Below are positions 1 through 8,931 of a DNA stretch of 34,881 bases, piece by piece (within the stretch, counting starts at the first letter, position 1; every line of letters starts with the position of its first letter). A model generated the notes under the pieces. The model was not told the origin of the DNA. It saw only the letters and a program-made list of their open reading frames with translations, and ran no database searches. The DNA comes from Azohydromonas caseinilytica (lineage in GTDB: Bacteria > Pseudomonadota > Gammaproteobacteria > Burkholderiales > Burkholderiaceae_C), in assembly GCF_012927045.1 (NCBI RefSeq), contig NZ_JABBFW010000043.1, positions 1 through 34,881 on the forward strand, written 5' to 3'. The position numbers were made by a program, and so were the translations under genes.

Positions 1-108
1 TTCAGCAACCTCGACCCCTGGGGCGCGATGCTGCACTACATCAGCGATCGCATCGCGCCGTCCTTGCGCGCTTCTCCTGTACCTCCCGGCCTTCCGGCAA
101 CGGGGTAA
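1..108 (+). CDS. C-terminal fragment of an unidentified protein (5' end outside window)
   Basis: Frame 1 is open from the first base to a TAA at 106-108 and gives 35 residues, beginning FSNLDPWGAMLHYISDRIAP and ending in a proline-rich tail. The first twenty residues look like folded protein (hydrophobic alternation, Trp, Tyr, His), whereas the last fifteen look like a disordered tail. I do not recognise the family from so short a piece. The gene would be convergent with the chemotaxis gene downstream and separated from it by the repeat-bearing spacer. It could also be a chance open frame. Confidence 0.4.
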   Translation, partial: FSNLDPWGAMLHYISDRIAPSLRASPVPPGLPATG

Positions 109-154
109 CTGCCGGATTTAGGCTGATACCGATTCCACTTTGGTCGTGAAATGA

Positions 155-287
155 CCCGTTCGTACTCACCCTTCGATACCTCAGGACAGGGTGCGCCTTA
201 CGGCGTATCGAAGTACGAATCTGACAGGCTGCGATGGCGGCACCGGGGTAGGGACCGTCCATCCTTCGATACCTCAGGACGAACGGG
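155..287. repeat. Intergenic repeat bounded by CCCGTTCGT/ACGAACGGG inverted ends
   Basis: The element starts with CCCGTTCGT (155-163) and ends with its exact reverse complement ACGAACGGG (279-287). Inside, the 17-mer CTTCGATACCTCAGGAC occurs twice in direct orientation (171-187 and 264-280). The left half also forms a long hairpin: TTCGTAC (159-165) pairs with GTACGAA (213-219), and CTTCGATAC (171-179) with GTATCGAAG (205-213). A related element with the same outer ends lies at 29823-29923. Dispersed TTCGA/CTCAGGAC repeats of this type are common between genes in Comamonadaceae. It lies just downstream of the chemotaxis gene and could act as its transcript end. It encodes nothing. Confidence 0.8.
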
Positions 288-331
288 ATTACTTCACTCA
301 GAAGCCAGAAGTGGAATGACTCACGAGGACA

Positions 332-2080
332 TCAGAAGCTCGTCCACTCCTCGTGCCCGGTGTCGGCTACAGCGGCCTTGGCGGGTGCGGGCGCAACGGG
401 CTCGGGCTTCGGGGCGGTGGCCTGGGCGCGAACGCGGGCCAGCGTGTGCCGGGCGATGTCCCTGGCGTCCTGAGCGGGGGGCGCGACGGACGGCGCCCGG
501 GGCAGTGATGGCGCGGCGGCGACATCGTCGCCATCCGCGAGGTTGAACACCGAGACGACCTGCGCCAGGCGCTGGGCCTGCTGCTGCAGGGACTGCGCCG
601 CCGCCGCGGACTGCTCCACCAGCGCGGCGTTCTGCTGCGTGGTCTGGTCGAGATGGCCGACGGCCGAGTTGACCTGTCCGATGCCGTCGCGCTGCTCGCT
701 GGCCGCGGCGGCGATGAAGCCGATGAGATCGGACACGCGCTGGATGCTCGCGACGATCTCCTTCATGGCGTGCCCGGTCTGCTCCACCAGCGCGCTGCCA
801 GTGCCCACCGTCTCCACGGAGGCGCCGATGAGCCCCTTGATCTCCTTGGCGGCCTCGGCGCTGCGCTGGGCCAGGGCGCGCACCTCGCCGGCGACCACCG
901 CGAAACCGCGCCCATGCTCGCCCGCGCGGGCCGCCTCCACCGCCGCATTGAGGGCGAGGATGTTGGTCTGGAAGGCGATGCCGTCGATGGTGCCGATGAT
1001 GTCGGCAATGCGCCTGGAGCCCTCGCTGATGCGCACCATGCTGGACACGACCTGTTCGACCACCGCGCCGCCGCGGCCGGCCGATGCGGCGGCATCGGCG
1101 GCGAGCTGGTTCACCTCGCGCGCATTCTCGGCCGACTGGGTCACGGTCGCGGTCAGCTCCTCCATGGAGCTGGCGGTCTGCTGAAGGCTGCTGGCCATGC
1201 GCTCGGTGCGGGCGGAGAGATCATGGTTGCCGGTGGCAATCTCCGCCGACGCCATCGTCACCGAGGTGACGCCGCGCCGCACCTCGATCACGATGTCATG
1301 CAGCTGCTCGGCCATGCGGGCGATGGCCGTTATCAGCTGCCCCAGCTCGTCGCGGCGCCGAGTCTGGAGCCGGTGCGTCAGGTCGCCTCCCGCGATGGCC
1401 TCGGCCGCCTCCACGGCGTCCTTCAGCGGCCGGGTGATGGAATGCACCATCCAGGCCACGCCGGCCAGGCTGGTCATGAGCATGCCGGCGATGGCCAGCC
1501 AGCTCAGCAGCTCCACGCGGTCGGTGTGCGCCATGGCTGCCGCCTTGGCCTCGTCGCGCAGCCGCTCCTGCAGCACCACGTACTCGTCGATCCCGCCCAG
1601 GTACCGGGCCGTCGCCGGCACGAGCTCCTGCTCCGTCAGCGCCAGCAGCGCGCTGTTCTCGCCGCCCTGGCGGCTTTCCTCCACCTTGCGGATGACGTCG
1701 AGCACGGCCTGGCGGGCTTGGGCGACCTTCTCGATCGCCTGCTTCTCGGCCGGCGTCGCGGCGGTCTCGGCGATACGCGCCTGCAGCTTGTTGACCTCGG
1801 CGATGGCGTTCTTGACGCGGGGCGTGAAGGTGTCGCTGACCAGCGTCTCCGAGCTGATGGCCTTGGCCACCACGCCCTGGACGCCGGCGTCCGTGAACGC
1901 CTTCCAGCGCAGTGCCAGCGCGATCTGTTGGTCGCGCGCTTCCACCGTCGCCAGTGTCGAGGTCAAGGCAGACCGGGACAACTGCTGGGTGCCCACGGCG
2001 GTGACCGTCAGGGCCAACAACGCCGCTGCCGAAGAAATCCACAGCCGTTTGGAGACCGAAATATTGTTCAAGAAATCCAT
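332..2080 (-). CDS. Methyl-accepting chemotaxis protein
   Basis: This 582-residue inner-membrane chemoreceptor passes ligand or redox information to CheA/CheW. A first membrane helix at about 12-31 is followed by a periplasmic helical-bundle sensor of roughly 160 residues, a second membrane helix at about 191-214, a HAMP linker (about 215-266) and a long cytoplasmic coiled coil. The highly conserved hairpin tip is visible at about 366-395 ([20 protein letters not shown], then [17 protein letters not shown]). The protein ends in an alanine/proline-rich linker and EEWTSF, which resembles the C-terminal pentapeptide that tethers CheR/CheB in other receptors. The ligand cannot be inferred. A sigma-28-type promoter lies 56 bp upstream of the ATG, so it is probably expressed with the flagellar late genes. 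No che or fli gene is adjacent. Confidence 0.96.
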   Translation of the reverse strand: MDFLNNISVSKRLWISSAAALLALTVTAVGTQQLSRSALTSTLATVEARDQQIALALRWKAFTDAGVQGVVAKAISSETLVSDTFTPRVKNAIAEVNKLQARIAETAATPAEKQAIEKVAQARQAVLDVIRKVEESRQGGENSALLALTEQELVPATARYLGGIDEYVVLQERLRDEAKAAAMAHTDRVELLSWLAIAGMLMTSLAGVAWMVHSITRPLKDAVEAAEAIAGGDLTHRLQTRRRDELGQLITAIARMAEQLHDIVIEVRRGVTSVTMASAEIATGNHDLSARTERMASSLQQTASSMEELTATVTQSAENAREVNQLAADAAASAGRGGAVVEQVVSSMVRISEGSRRIADIIGTIDGIAFQTNILALNAAVEAARAGEHGRGFAVVAGEVRALAQRSAEAAKEIKGLIGASVETVGTGSALVEQTGHAMKEIVASIQRVSDLIGFIAAAASEQRDGIGQVNSAVGHLDQTTQQNAALVEQSAAAAQSLQQQAQRLAQVVSVFNLADGDDVAAAPSLPRAPSVAPPAQDARDIARHTLARVRAQATAPKPEPVAPAPAKAAVADTGHEEWTSF

Positions 2081-2135
2081 ATCGCTTCAGCAAACCGGCC
2101 GGGATCGCGGGCCCGGCAACACGCACACATTTCCC

Positions 2136-2162
2136 CCTTCGGCTGAAGCGCTGCCTTGTTTA
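2136..2162 (-). promoter_or_regulatory. FliA (sigma-28) type promoter of the chemotaxis gene
   Basis: On the minus strand the sequence reads TAAA (2162-2159), then 15 bases, then GCCGAAGG (2143-2136). The known sigma-28 consensus is TAAA, 15 bases, GCCGATAA, so the -35 box and spacer are exact and the -10 box matches in the first six bases except one. It lies about 55 bp before the start codon of the methyl-accepting chemotaxis gene, a typical FliA target. This is motif matching by eye. Confidence 0.68.
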
Positions 2163-2272
2163 GAAGACTGGCTAAAAGTCAAGGGAAAACCCTGAAAACT
2201 AAAGGGAACTATGTGGGGCCGCGCGGCCCAGGGCCCTGATTCGAGGCGGCCGTTCGCGGCCGCCCGGCGCTC

Positions 2273-2914
2273 TTATGCCGGCTGCAATCGGGCCGTCGCG
2301 CGCGCCGCCTGGCTGGAGGCGAAGATGGAGCCGCGCTCGGGCAGCGGCGCGCCCTGCAGCGCCGCGACCCACTCCTGCGTGGCCATGACGTTGGCGAAGC
2401 CGGACTGCATCACCACCATGAAGCTCTCGTGGATCTGCCGCGCGCTCGCGGCGCCGGCCCGGTTGGCGTAAGACGGCGAGCCGGTTGCGTCGGCAAGCAC
2501 CTCCGCCGCCAAGCCCAGCAGCAGTGCGTGCTTGACGGTGGTGTCCACGCAGTTGTGCGTCATGTAGCCCGCGACCGTCACGGTGCCGATGCCGCGCTCC
2601 CGCAGCCAGGCCTCCAGGTCCGTGCCCTCGAAGGCGCTGGCCTTTTCCTTCTGGACGAGATGGTCGCGCGGACGTGAGGCCACCACCGGGTGCAGCTCCC
2701 AGCCGTGCGAGCCGCGGGCGAAGATCGGCGTCCCGGGCGGCGTGCCGTGCTGCACCACCACGACCGGGATGCCGGCGGCCCGGGCCGCGTCCATGGCGTG
2801 GCCCACCTTGGCCAGCGAGCAGTCGATGTCGGGGTACCCGATGGGCAGGTTGCCGCTCACGTACTCGTTCTGTACGTCGATCACGATCAGGGCGCGGCGG
2901 GGCAGGGTGGTCAT
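2273..2914 (-). CDS. Isochorismatase-family cysteine hydrolase
   Basis: This 213-residue cytosolic hydrolase belongs to the isochorismatase/nicotinamidase/N-carbamoyl amidase superfamily. The expected Asp-Lys-Cys triad is visible: D13 in the strand LIVIDVQNEY, K89 just before the SAFEGTDL segment, and C122 in VAGYMTHNCVDTTVKHAL. The cis-peptide region before the cysteine is also typical. The substrate is not evident. The frame stays open 128 codons further upstream, but I chose the ATG at 2914 because the fold begins there and GAGGA lies seven bases before it; the upstream extension has no domain character. The gene is divergent from the EamA transporter, with 244 bp between the two starts. 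Confidence 0.9.
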   Translation of the reverse strand: MTTLPRRALIVIDVQNEYVSGNLPIGYPDIDCSLAKVGHAMDAARAAGIPVVVVQHGTPPGTPIFARGSHGWELHPVVASRPRDHLVQKEKASAFEGTDLEAWLRERGIGTVTVAGYMTHNCVDTTVKHALLLGLAAEVLADATGSPSYANRAGAASARQIHESFMVVMQSGFANVMATQEWVAALQGAPLPERGSIFASSQAARATARLQPA

Positions 2915-3158
2915 GCTGGTGTCCTCAACAGGTTGGGTTCGGATGTCGCGGCGCTTGTGGGCGGCGCGGGCCCATTGTTCGAGCGGCCACCGGCCGCGAC
3001 CATCGGCCCGTATGCCAGGCGTCGATGGAATCGGGCCAATCTTCGGCCCCTGGCCTGGCCCGCAGTGCAATCCAGGCCATGCCACGCAGCGGGCGCGGAC
3101 GCCGCCGGGAGGCCGGCGAGAATGGCAGGCTGTCCGTTTCCGCTCCGATCCGCGCCGC

Positions 3159-4043
3159 ATGCCGTACCTGCTCATCGTCACCGTCCTGTGGGCGTTTTCC
3201 TTCAGCCTCATCGGGCAGTACCTGGCCGGCCGGGTGGACAGCGACTTCGCCGTGCTCGTGCGCGTCGCCATCGCGGCGGCCTGCTTTGTCCCGTTCACCG
3301 TCTGGCGCGGGCTGCCGCGGCGCCTGGTCGGCGGCTTCTGGCTGGCCGGCGCGCTGCAGTTCGGCGTGACGTACCTGTGCCTCTACCGCAGCTTCACCGT
3401 GCTGACGGTGCCCGAGGTGCTGCTGTTCACGGTGCTGACGCCGATCTACGTCACGCTGATCGACGACGCCCTGGCCGGGCGCTTCAACCGCCGCGCCCTG
3501 CTTGCCGCCGCGGTGGCCGTGGGCGGCGGCGCGATCATCCGTTTCCAACGCCTGGAGGGCGACTACCTGCTGGGCTTCGTGCTGCTGCAGGTGGCCAACG
3601 CCACCTTCGCCGCGGGCCAGGTGCTGTGCCGGTACCTGCTGACCCGCCACCCGACCGACGTCCCGCTGCACCGCTTCTTCGGCCACTTCTTCCTGGGCGC
3701 GCTGGTGCTGGCGCTGCCGTCCTTCCTGCTCTTTGGCGACCTCTCCAAGCTGCCGCAGAGCGGCGTGCAGTGGGGCGTGCTGGCCTGGATGGGGCTGTTC
3801 GCCACCGCGCTGGGCATGTACTGGTGGGTGCTGGGCAGCACGCGCGTGGACGCCGGCACGCTGGCGGTGATGAACGAACTGCACGTCCCGGCGGGACTGG
3901 TGGTGAACCTGCTGATCTGGAACCGCGACGCCGACCTGCCCAAGCTGCTGGCCGGCGGCGCGGTGATCCTGGCCTCGCTGCTGATCAACCGCAGCGGCCG
4001 GCGCGCCGCGCCCGCCGCTCAGGTCCCGCAGAAGGTCCGGTAG
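3159..4043 (+). CDS. EamA-family (DMT superfamily) transporter
   Basis: The 294-residue protein is almost entirely hydrophobic and fits the ten-helix, two-repeat architecture of the drug/metabolite transporter superfamily. It opens with [19 protein letters not shown], the usual first helix, and the second EamA repeat begins near residue 145. Members export amino acids, metabolites or drugs; the substrate cannot be told. The frame is open well upstream, but the ATG at 3159 directly precedes the first helix. Its last 25 bases overlap the convergent selO gene. Confidence 0.88.
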   Translation: MPYLLIVTVLWAFSFSLIGQYLAGRVDSDFAVLVRVAIAAACFVPFTVWRGLPRRLVGGFWLAGALQFGVTYLCLYRSFTVLTVPEVLLFTVLTPIYVTLIDDALAGRFNRRALLAAAVAVGGGAIIRFQRLEGDYLLGFVLLQVANATFAAGQVLCRYLLTRHPTDVPLHRFFGHFFLGALVLALPSFLLFGDLSKLPQSGVQWGVLAWMGLFATALGMYWWVLGSTRVDAGTLAVMNELHVPAGLVVNLLIWNRDADLPKLLAGGAVILASLLINRSGRRAAPAAQVPQKVR

Positions 4044-5527
4044 CCCGCCGTCACCGCCGCCGGCGCGGGCTCGGCGAAGCGGGCGTTGGCTGCCGTTTCC
4101 TCATACGGCTGGCGCAGCACCGCCAGCAGCACCTTGAAGGGCTCCAGGTCGTCCTGCTCCGACGCCGCGCTCAGCGCTTCCTCCACCAAGTGGTTGCGTG
4201 GGATCACGTGCGGATTGACGCGCCGCATGGCCGCGGCGCGCTGCGCGGCGGCCGACGCGCCGCCGCGCTCGCCCTCGCAGCGCGCGCGCCAGCGCGCCAG
4301 CCAGGCGTCGGGGGCTTGCGCCTCGGTGAAGAGGGCGCGCAGCGGCGCCTCATTCCCTTGCGCGGCGTCCGCCAGCCGCCGCCAGGCCAGCGTGAAATCG
4401 ACGCCATGCGTGTGGAGCAGCGTCAGGAAATCCTCGGCCAGCGCCCGGTCGGCCTCGTCGTCGCCGGATGTGGTGCCCAGCCCCAGCTTGGCGCGCTGTC
4501 CTTGCAGCAGCGCGGCGGCGAAGAGATCCGGGAAGGCGTCGATCACCTCGGTCGCGCGCGCCACCGCCTGCGCGATGGCCGGCTCGGACTCGTCACCGGC
4601 GATCAGCGGCAGCAGCGTCTCGGCCAGCCGCGCCAGATTCCAGCGCGCGATCAGCGGCTGGTTGGCGTAGGCGTAGCGCCCGCCATGGTCGATGGAGCTG
4701 AACACCGCGGCCGGGTCGTAGGCCTCCATGAAGGCGCAGGGGCCGTAGTCGATGGTCTCGCCCGAGAGCGTCATGTTGTCGGTGTTCATCACGCCGTGGA
4801 TGAAGCCCACGTTCATCCACTGCGCGATCAGCGCCGCCTGCCGTTCCGCCACGCGGCGCAGCAACCCAAGAAAGCGGTCAGGCGTGCCGCTCAGGTCCGG
4901 GTCGTGGCGGGCGATGGCGTATTCGGCGAGCTGGCGCAGCTTGTCCAGGTCGCCGCGCGCGGCGAAGAACTGGAAGGTGCCCACGCGCAGGTGGCTCAGC
5001 GCCACGCGCGTGAGCACGGCGCCGGGCAGCACCTGCTCACGCATCACCGGTTCGCCGGTGGCGGCCACGGCCAGCGCGCGCGTGGTCGGGATGCCCAGCG
5101 CGTGCATGCCCTCGCCGACCAGCACCTCGCGCAGCATCGGCCCGACGGCGGCCTTGCCGTCGCCGCCGCGCGAGAAGGGCGTGCGTCCCGAGCCCTTGAA
5201 GGCGATGTCGCGGCGCCGGCCCTGGCGGTCGATCACCTCGCCCAGCAGCAGCGCCCGGCCGTCGCCCAGCTGCGGCGAGAAGCCGCCGAACTGGTGCCCG
5301 GCATAGGCCTGCGCCAGCGGCTCGGCGCCTTCGGGCACCGTGTTGCCGGCGAAGAGGGCCGCACCCTCCGGGCCATCGAGCGCGGCGGCGTCCAGGCCCA
5401 GTTCCTCGGCCAGCGCGCGGTTGAGGAACAGCAGCCGCGGCGAGGGCGCGGCGGCCGGTTTCCAGGGCACGTAGAAGCCCGGCAGGTCGCGGGCGTAGCT
5501 GTTGTCGAAGCGGAAATTGATCGGCAT
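4019..5527 (-). CDS. selO: Protein adenylyltransferase SelO (YdiU family)
   Basis: SelO is a pseudokinase-fold enzyme that transfers AMP from ATP to Ser/Thr/Tyr of target proteins and is linked to the oxidative-stress response. The 502-residue product has the normal family length and all diagnostic segments: [18 protein letters not shown] at the N-terminus, [20 protein letters not shown] near 78-96, the lysine in [11 protein letters not shown] (K111), and the active-site block [19 protein letters not shown] (D250, N251, D260). The frame could begin six codons earlier at a TTG, but the ATG at 5527 matches the family start. No clear Shine-Dalgarno precedes either start. The gene ends inside the tail of the EamA transporter on the other strand. 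Confidence 0.97.
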   Translation of the reverse strand: MPINFRFDNSYARDLPGFYVPWKPAAAPSPRLLFLNRALAEELGLDAAALDGPEGAALFAGNTVPEGAEPLAQAYAGHQFGGFSPQLGDGRALLLGEVIDRQGRRRDIAFKGSGRTPFSRGGDGKAAVGPMLREVLVGEGMHALGIPTTRALAVAATGEPVMREQVLPGAVLTRVALSHLRVGTFQFFAARGDLDKLRQLAEYAIARHDPDLSGTPDRFLGLLRRVAERQAALIAQWMNVGFIHGVMNTDNMTLSGETIDYGPCAFMEAYDPAAVFSSIDHGGRYAYANQPLIARWNLARLAETLLPLIAGDESEPAIAQAVARATEVIDAFPDLFAAALLQGQRAKLGLGTTSGDDEADRALAEDFLTLLHTHGVDFTLAWRRLADAAQGNEAPLRALFTEAQAPDAWLARWRARCEGERGGASAAAQRAAAMRRVNPHVIPRNHLVEEALSAASEQDDLEPFKVLLAVLRQPYEETAANARFAEPAPAAVTAGYRTFCGT

Positions 5528-5657
5528 GAGAGGGCAGCTGCTCAAAACACCAGTGTGACCGTTGGCCAGCGGGCCCGTCGCGCCAGGGTCGATCCGCGAC
5601 GGCTCGGGTGGGAATGTCGGTGAACGGGGCAGGCCGCATGCCGGCGCCAGGGCGGCC

Positions 5658-6110
5658 TCAGCAGGAGACCAGATCGGTATGCGCGAAGCCCTTGGCGTAG
5701 TCCAGCACGGAAATGGCGACCGGCGTCACCCGGAAGATCCGGACTTCCGCCGGCGTCGGCATGGACAGCGACAAGCCCATCTGCTCCGGGTAGCGCTGCA
5801 TGAGCAGCCGTATGGCTTTTTCGCCTTCGGCCGGATCGGTGACGGCCTCCGCGCGGGCGGCCATGGACAGGCCCGTGATCTCCATCACCTGCGAGGTGTC
5901 ATGGTCGATGGTCAACGACACGCGGTCATCCCGCGCCAGGTTGGCCGCCTTCTGGCTGTCCAGTCCGCAGAGGAAGTACAGGGTGAGCCCGTCATGGGCA
6001 TAGCCCACGGTCGTCACCTGCGGCCAGCCGTCCGGCCGCAGCGTGGCGATCGACATGATCCGGTGCTCGTCGAGCAGCGCGAGGATCTTGCGCTTGAGTT
6101 CCTCGTCCAT
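5658..6110 (-). CDS. Pyridoxamine 5'-phosphate oxidase-family (flavin split-barrel) protein
   Basis: This 150-residue protein has the FMN/F420-binding split-barrel pattern: a short helix ([20 protein letters not shown]), the strand [20 protein letters not shown], then [23 protein letters not shown] and a C-terminal strand [16 protein letters not shown]. Such proteins bind flavin or heme and reduce small molecules; true PNPOx activity is unlikely at this length. The ATG at 6110 is preceded by AGGAGA. The reading frame continues upstream but without conserved sequence. It stands alone, downstream of and in the same direction as the MetNIQ operon, 158 bp from the metI stop. Confidence 0.85.
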   Translation of the reverse strand: MDEELKRKILALLDEHRIMSIATLRPDGWPQVTTVGYAHDGLTLYFLCGLDSQKAANLARDDRVSLTIDHDTSQVMEITGLSMAARAEAVTDPAEGEKAIRLLMQRYPEQMGLSLSMPTPAEVRIFRVTPVAISVLDYAKGFAHTDLVSC

Positions 6111-6231
6111 CAGTCGTCTCCTTCCTGCAGCCGGAGGCGTCGGGAAAGAGACCTCATCGCGGGCTGCAGAAGGCCAATCTAGGCCCCGCGGCACGCCGTC
6201 GCTTGATGGAACGCAAGCGCGCGCGAACCGT

Positions 6232-6249
6232 CCAGGCCGGATGGCCTGG
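6232..6249 (-). terminator. Stem-loop just downstream of metI
   Basis: CCAGGCC (6232-6238) and GGCCTGG (6243-6249) form a perfect 7-bp stem with a 4-base loop, 19 bases past the metI stop codon. There is no run of U after it, so it may be a weak or factor-assisted terminator or an mRNA-protecting hairpin at the end of the sulfur operon. Confidence 0.45.
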
Positions 6250-6268
6250 GCTTCGCGTTTCCGCCTGA

Positions 6269-6910
6269 TCACCGCGCCTTCAGCTGCCGCACCCACCAGT
6301 CGCCGCTGAACTGCACCAGGCTCACCAGCGCGATGAGCACCACGATGACGACGGCCATGACGGTGGTGTCGAAGCGCTGGTAGCCGTAGCGGATGGCCAG
6401 GTCGCCCAGGCCGCCCGCGCCCACGGCGCCGGCCATGGCCGAGGCGCCGATCATCGACACCACCGTGATCGTGAAGCCGCCCACGATCCCTGGCAGCGCC
6501 TCAGGCAGCAGCACGTGCCACACGATGTGCCGGCGCCGGCAACCCATGGCCTGCGCCGCCTCGATCAGCCCGGCATCCACCTCGCGCAAGCTCACCTCGA
6601 CGATGCGCGCGAAGAAGGGCGTGGCGCTGATCGACAGCGGCACCACCGCCGCCCACAGCCCGATGGTGGTGCCGGCGATGAGCCGCGTCAGCGGGATCAG
6701 CGCCACCAACAGCACGATGAAGGGCGTGGCCCGGAAGGCGTTGACGATGGCGCCGGCCACGCGGTTGAAGCGCGGCGCCGGCAGCACGCCGCCGGGCGCG
6801 GTGAGCACCAGCAGCACCGCCAGCGGGATGCCCGCCGCCAGCGCGATCAGCGCTGAAGTGCTGACCATCAGCACGGTGTCGATCAGGGCCTCGATGAGGC
6901 GTTCAATCAT
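6269..6910 (-). CDS. metI: MetI-type ABC transporter permease
   Basis: This is the inner-membrane permease of a methionine-type ABC importer, 213 residues with five or so membrane helices. The cytoplasmic coupling segment is present ([19 protein letters not shown] followed by [18 protein letters not shown]), matching the EAA loop of MetI. The ATG at 6910 overlaps the last 8 bases of metN (ATGATTGA), a normal coupling arrangement; an in-frame ATG four codons earlier at 6922 is possible. It is the last gene of an operon that starts with flavin monooxygenases, so the imported solute may be an organosulfur compound rather than methionine itself. Confidence 0.93.
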   Translation of the reverse strand: MIERLIEALIDTVLMVSTSALIALAAGIPLAVLLVLTAPGGVLPAPRFNRVAGAIVNAFRATPFIVLLVALIPLTRLIAGTTIGLWAAVVPLSISATPFFARIVEVSLREVDAGLIEAAQAMGCRRRHIVWHVLLPEALPGIVGGFTITVVSMIGASAMAGAVGAGGLGDLAIRYGYQRFDTTVMAVVIVVLIALVSLVQFSGDWWVRQLKAR

Positions 6911-8075
6911 GATTGGCGACATGGCCCAGCTCCCTGGCTCGGTGGCAAAGCTTCAGCGCCGCCAGCTCGGCGGCGGCCGGCCGCGGGGCCGGCGTGGCGA
7001 TCAGCAGGCGGCCATGGCTGTGGCCCTGGATGCGGTCGATGCCGCCATGCAGCAGCCGCACCGGGCCACCCAGCGCCGCGGCGATGCGGGTGAAGTCGGG
7101 CTCGATCCCGTCCTGGCCGGTGTAGACCAGCTCCAGCACCCGCTCGCTGCCGCCCGTGGCGGACGGCTCGGGCCGCAGGCGATGCAGCAGGTCATGGGGC
7201 AGGTCGTGCTCCAGCGGGCGCAGCAGCGCGCGCGTGGCGTCGTGCGTGGGCGCGCCGAACACGCGCCACACCGGCCCGGCCTCGGCAATGCGGCCCTTCT
7301 CCAGCACCAGCACCTCGTCGCAGATCTCGCGGATCACGCCCATCTCGTGCGTGATCAGCACCACCGTCAGGCCGAGCTGGCGGTTGATGTCGCGCAGCAG
7401 CGCCAGGATCGACTGGGTGGTCTCCGGGTCCAGCGCCGAGGTGGCCTCGTCGCACAGCAGGATCTCCGGGTGGTGCGCCAGCGCCCGCGCGATGCCCACG
7501 CGCTGCTTCTGGCCGCCGGAGAGCCGGCTGGGGTAGGTGCCGTGCTTGTCCCGCAGGCCCACCAGCGCCAGCAGCTCCGTCACGCGCTGTTCGATGTCGT
7601 CGGCTTCCGCCCCGGCCACGCGCAGCGGCAGCGCGACGTTGTCGAAGACGGTCTTGGCCGAGAGCAAATTGAAGTGCTGGAAGATCATCCCGACGCGCCG
7701 GCGCAGGCGCACCAGGCCATCCTCGTCCAGCGCGGCGAGGTCCTGGCCGTCCACCAGCACGCGGCCCTCGGTGGGCCGCTCCAGCCGGTTGATGGTGCGC
7801 AGCAGGCTGGACTTGCCCGCGCCGCTGCGGCCGATGATCCCGAAGATGCTGCCGGCCGGAATCTTCAAATTGATGCCGGAGAGGGCCTGCACCGGACCGG
7901 CCGAGGACACATAAGTCTTGCCCACCTGCTCGAAGCACACCGAGCCGCCCAGCGGTCGCGCCGTTTCGCCGGCTGCTGTGCCCTCGGCAAGCGCCGTGGC
8001 GGCGTTGGGTTCGGCCGAGGCCGACAAGGGGGCGAAAAAGGACTTCGGCTCCAGGGTCCAGGCCTTGCTGCTCAT
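6903..8075 (-). CDS. metN: MetN-type ABC transporter ATP-binding protein with NIL domain
   Basis: This ATPase drives the MetNIQ-type importer. Walker A GRSGAGKS is at 82-89, the signature LSGGQKQR at about 185-192, Walker [13 protein letters not shown] at about 205-216 and the switch histidine in LITHEMGVI. The last 85 or so residues match the NIL regulatory domain, which in MetN binds the amino acid and inhibits transport when it is abundant. At 390 residues it is longer than usual because of an N-terminal, alanine-rich extension of about 45 residues before the first ABC strand ([10 protein letters not shown]). No better start is obvious further in. It follows metQ after 8 bp and overlaps metI. 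Confidence 0.94.
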   Translation of the reverse strand: MSSKAWTLEPKSFFAPLSASAEPNAATALAEGTAAGETARPLGGSVCFEQVGKTYVSSAGPVQALSGINLKIPAGSIFGIIGRSGAGKSSLLRTINRLERPTEGRVLVDGQDLAALDEDGLVRLRRRVGMIFQHFNLLSAKTVFDNVALPLRVAGAEADDIEQRVTELLALVGLRDKHGTYPSRLSGGQKQRVGIARALAHHPEILLCDEATSALDPETTQSILALLRDINRQLGLTVVLITHEMGVIREICDEVLVLEKGRIAEAGPVWRVFGAPTHDATRALLRPLEHDLPHDLLHRLRPEPSATGGSERVLELVYTGQDGIEPDFTRIAAALGGPVRLLHGGIDRIQGHSHGRLLIATPAPRPAAAELAALKLCHRARELGHVANHD

Positions 8076-8083
8076 GGCGCGCC

Positions 8084-8896
8084 TCACTTGTTCAGCCAGG
8101 GCAGGCTGTAGAGCTTCGCGTCGTTGCCGAACAGCTGATGCACCCGGTCGCGCACGGCCTGCGACTCCTGGAAGATCTGGACGAACTTCCTGATGCGCGG
8201 GTCGTTGGCGTTGTCCTGCCGGGTCACGAAGCGGATGGCGAAGTACACGTCCGAGGCGCCGCTGTAGAGCAGGCCGTTGCTGGCCATCTGCGGCTTGCCG
8301 GCGCTGACGAAGTGGGCCGGGATGCCCTGCGCCAGGTCCAGGTCGTCGATGGCGCGCACCAGCTGCGGCCCTTCGACCTCGACGATCTTGAGCTTCCTGG
8401 GGTTGGCGGTGATGTCGTTGACGGTGCCGCGCTGGCCCAGGCCGGGGCGCAGCTTGATCAGCCCCGCCTGCTCCAGCAGCGCCAGCCCGCGGCCCTGGTT
8501 CACCGGGTCGCTGGCCACGCCGACCTTGGCGCCGTCCTTGAGCTCGCCGAAGTTCTTGATGCGGTAGGAGAACAGCCCGATGTTGGGCAGCACGCCCACG
8601 CCGGCCACGGCGAACTTGTAGCCGCGCTCCTTGATGGCGTTGTCCAGGAAGGCCTGGTGCTGGAAGTAGTTGGCGTCCAGGTCGCCGGCAGCCAGCGCGG
8701 CGTTGGGCGTGGTCCAGTCGGTGAACTCGATGACCTTCACGTCCAGTCCCTGCTTCCTGGCCTCGCGCGCGGCGGCATCCAGGGTGTCGGCATGCACACC
8801 GGCAGAGGCGCCGATCTTCAGGGCCTGGGCCTGCGCGGCGCCCCAGACGAGGACGGTGGAGAGGGCGGTGAGGAGGAGTCGGGTGGGTTTTTTCAT
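8084..8896 (-). CDS. metQ: MetQ/NlpA-family substrate-binding protein without lipobox
   Basis: The 270-residue protein is the solute-binding component of the adjacent ABC importer. After a signal sequence ([20 protein letters not shown], then AQAQ) the mature part starts [20 protein letters not shown] and shows the family segments [30 protein letters not shown] and [14 protein letters not shown]. Most MetQ/NlpA proteins are lipoproteins with a cysteine at the cleavage site. Here there is none, so it is probably cleaved by signal peptidase I and freely periplasmic. It lies between a luciferase-like monooxygenase (35 bp upstream) and metN (8 bp downstream). Confidence 0.93.
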   Translation of the reverse strand: MKKPTRLLLTALSTVLVWGAAQAQALKIGASAGVHADTLDAAAREARKQGLDVKVIEFTDWTTPNAALAAGDLDANYFQHQAFLDNAIKERGYKFAVAGVGVLPNIGLFSYRIKNFGELKDGAKVGVASDPVNQGRGLALLEQAGLIKLRPGLGQRGTVNDITANPRKLKIVEVEGPQLVRAIDDLDLAQGIPAHFVSAGKPQMASNGLLYSGASDVYFAIRFVTRQDNANDPRIRKFVQIFQESQAVRDRVHQLFGNDAKLYSLPWLNK

Positions 8897-8931
8897 GGTG
8901 TTGAGCAGGTGAAGTGAAGCGGGAAGTGGAT

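Noticed and set aside
2690-5623. Very long plus-strand open frame opposite selO and through the EamA gene
   Set aside because: Arg/Ala/Gly/His-rich composition typical of a GC-rich shadow frame; the overlapping genes are clear family members.
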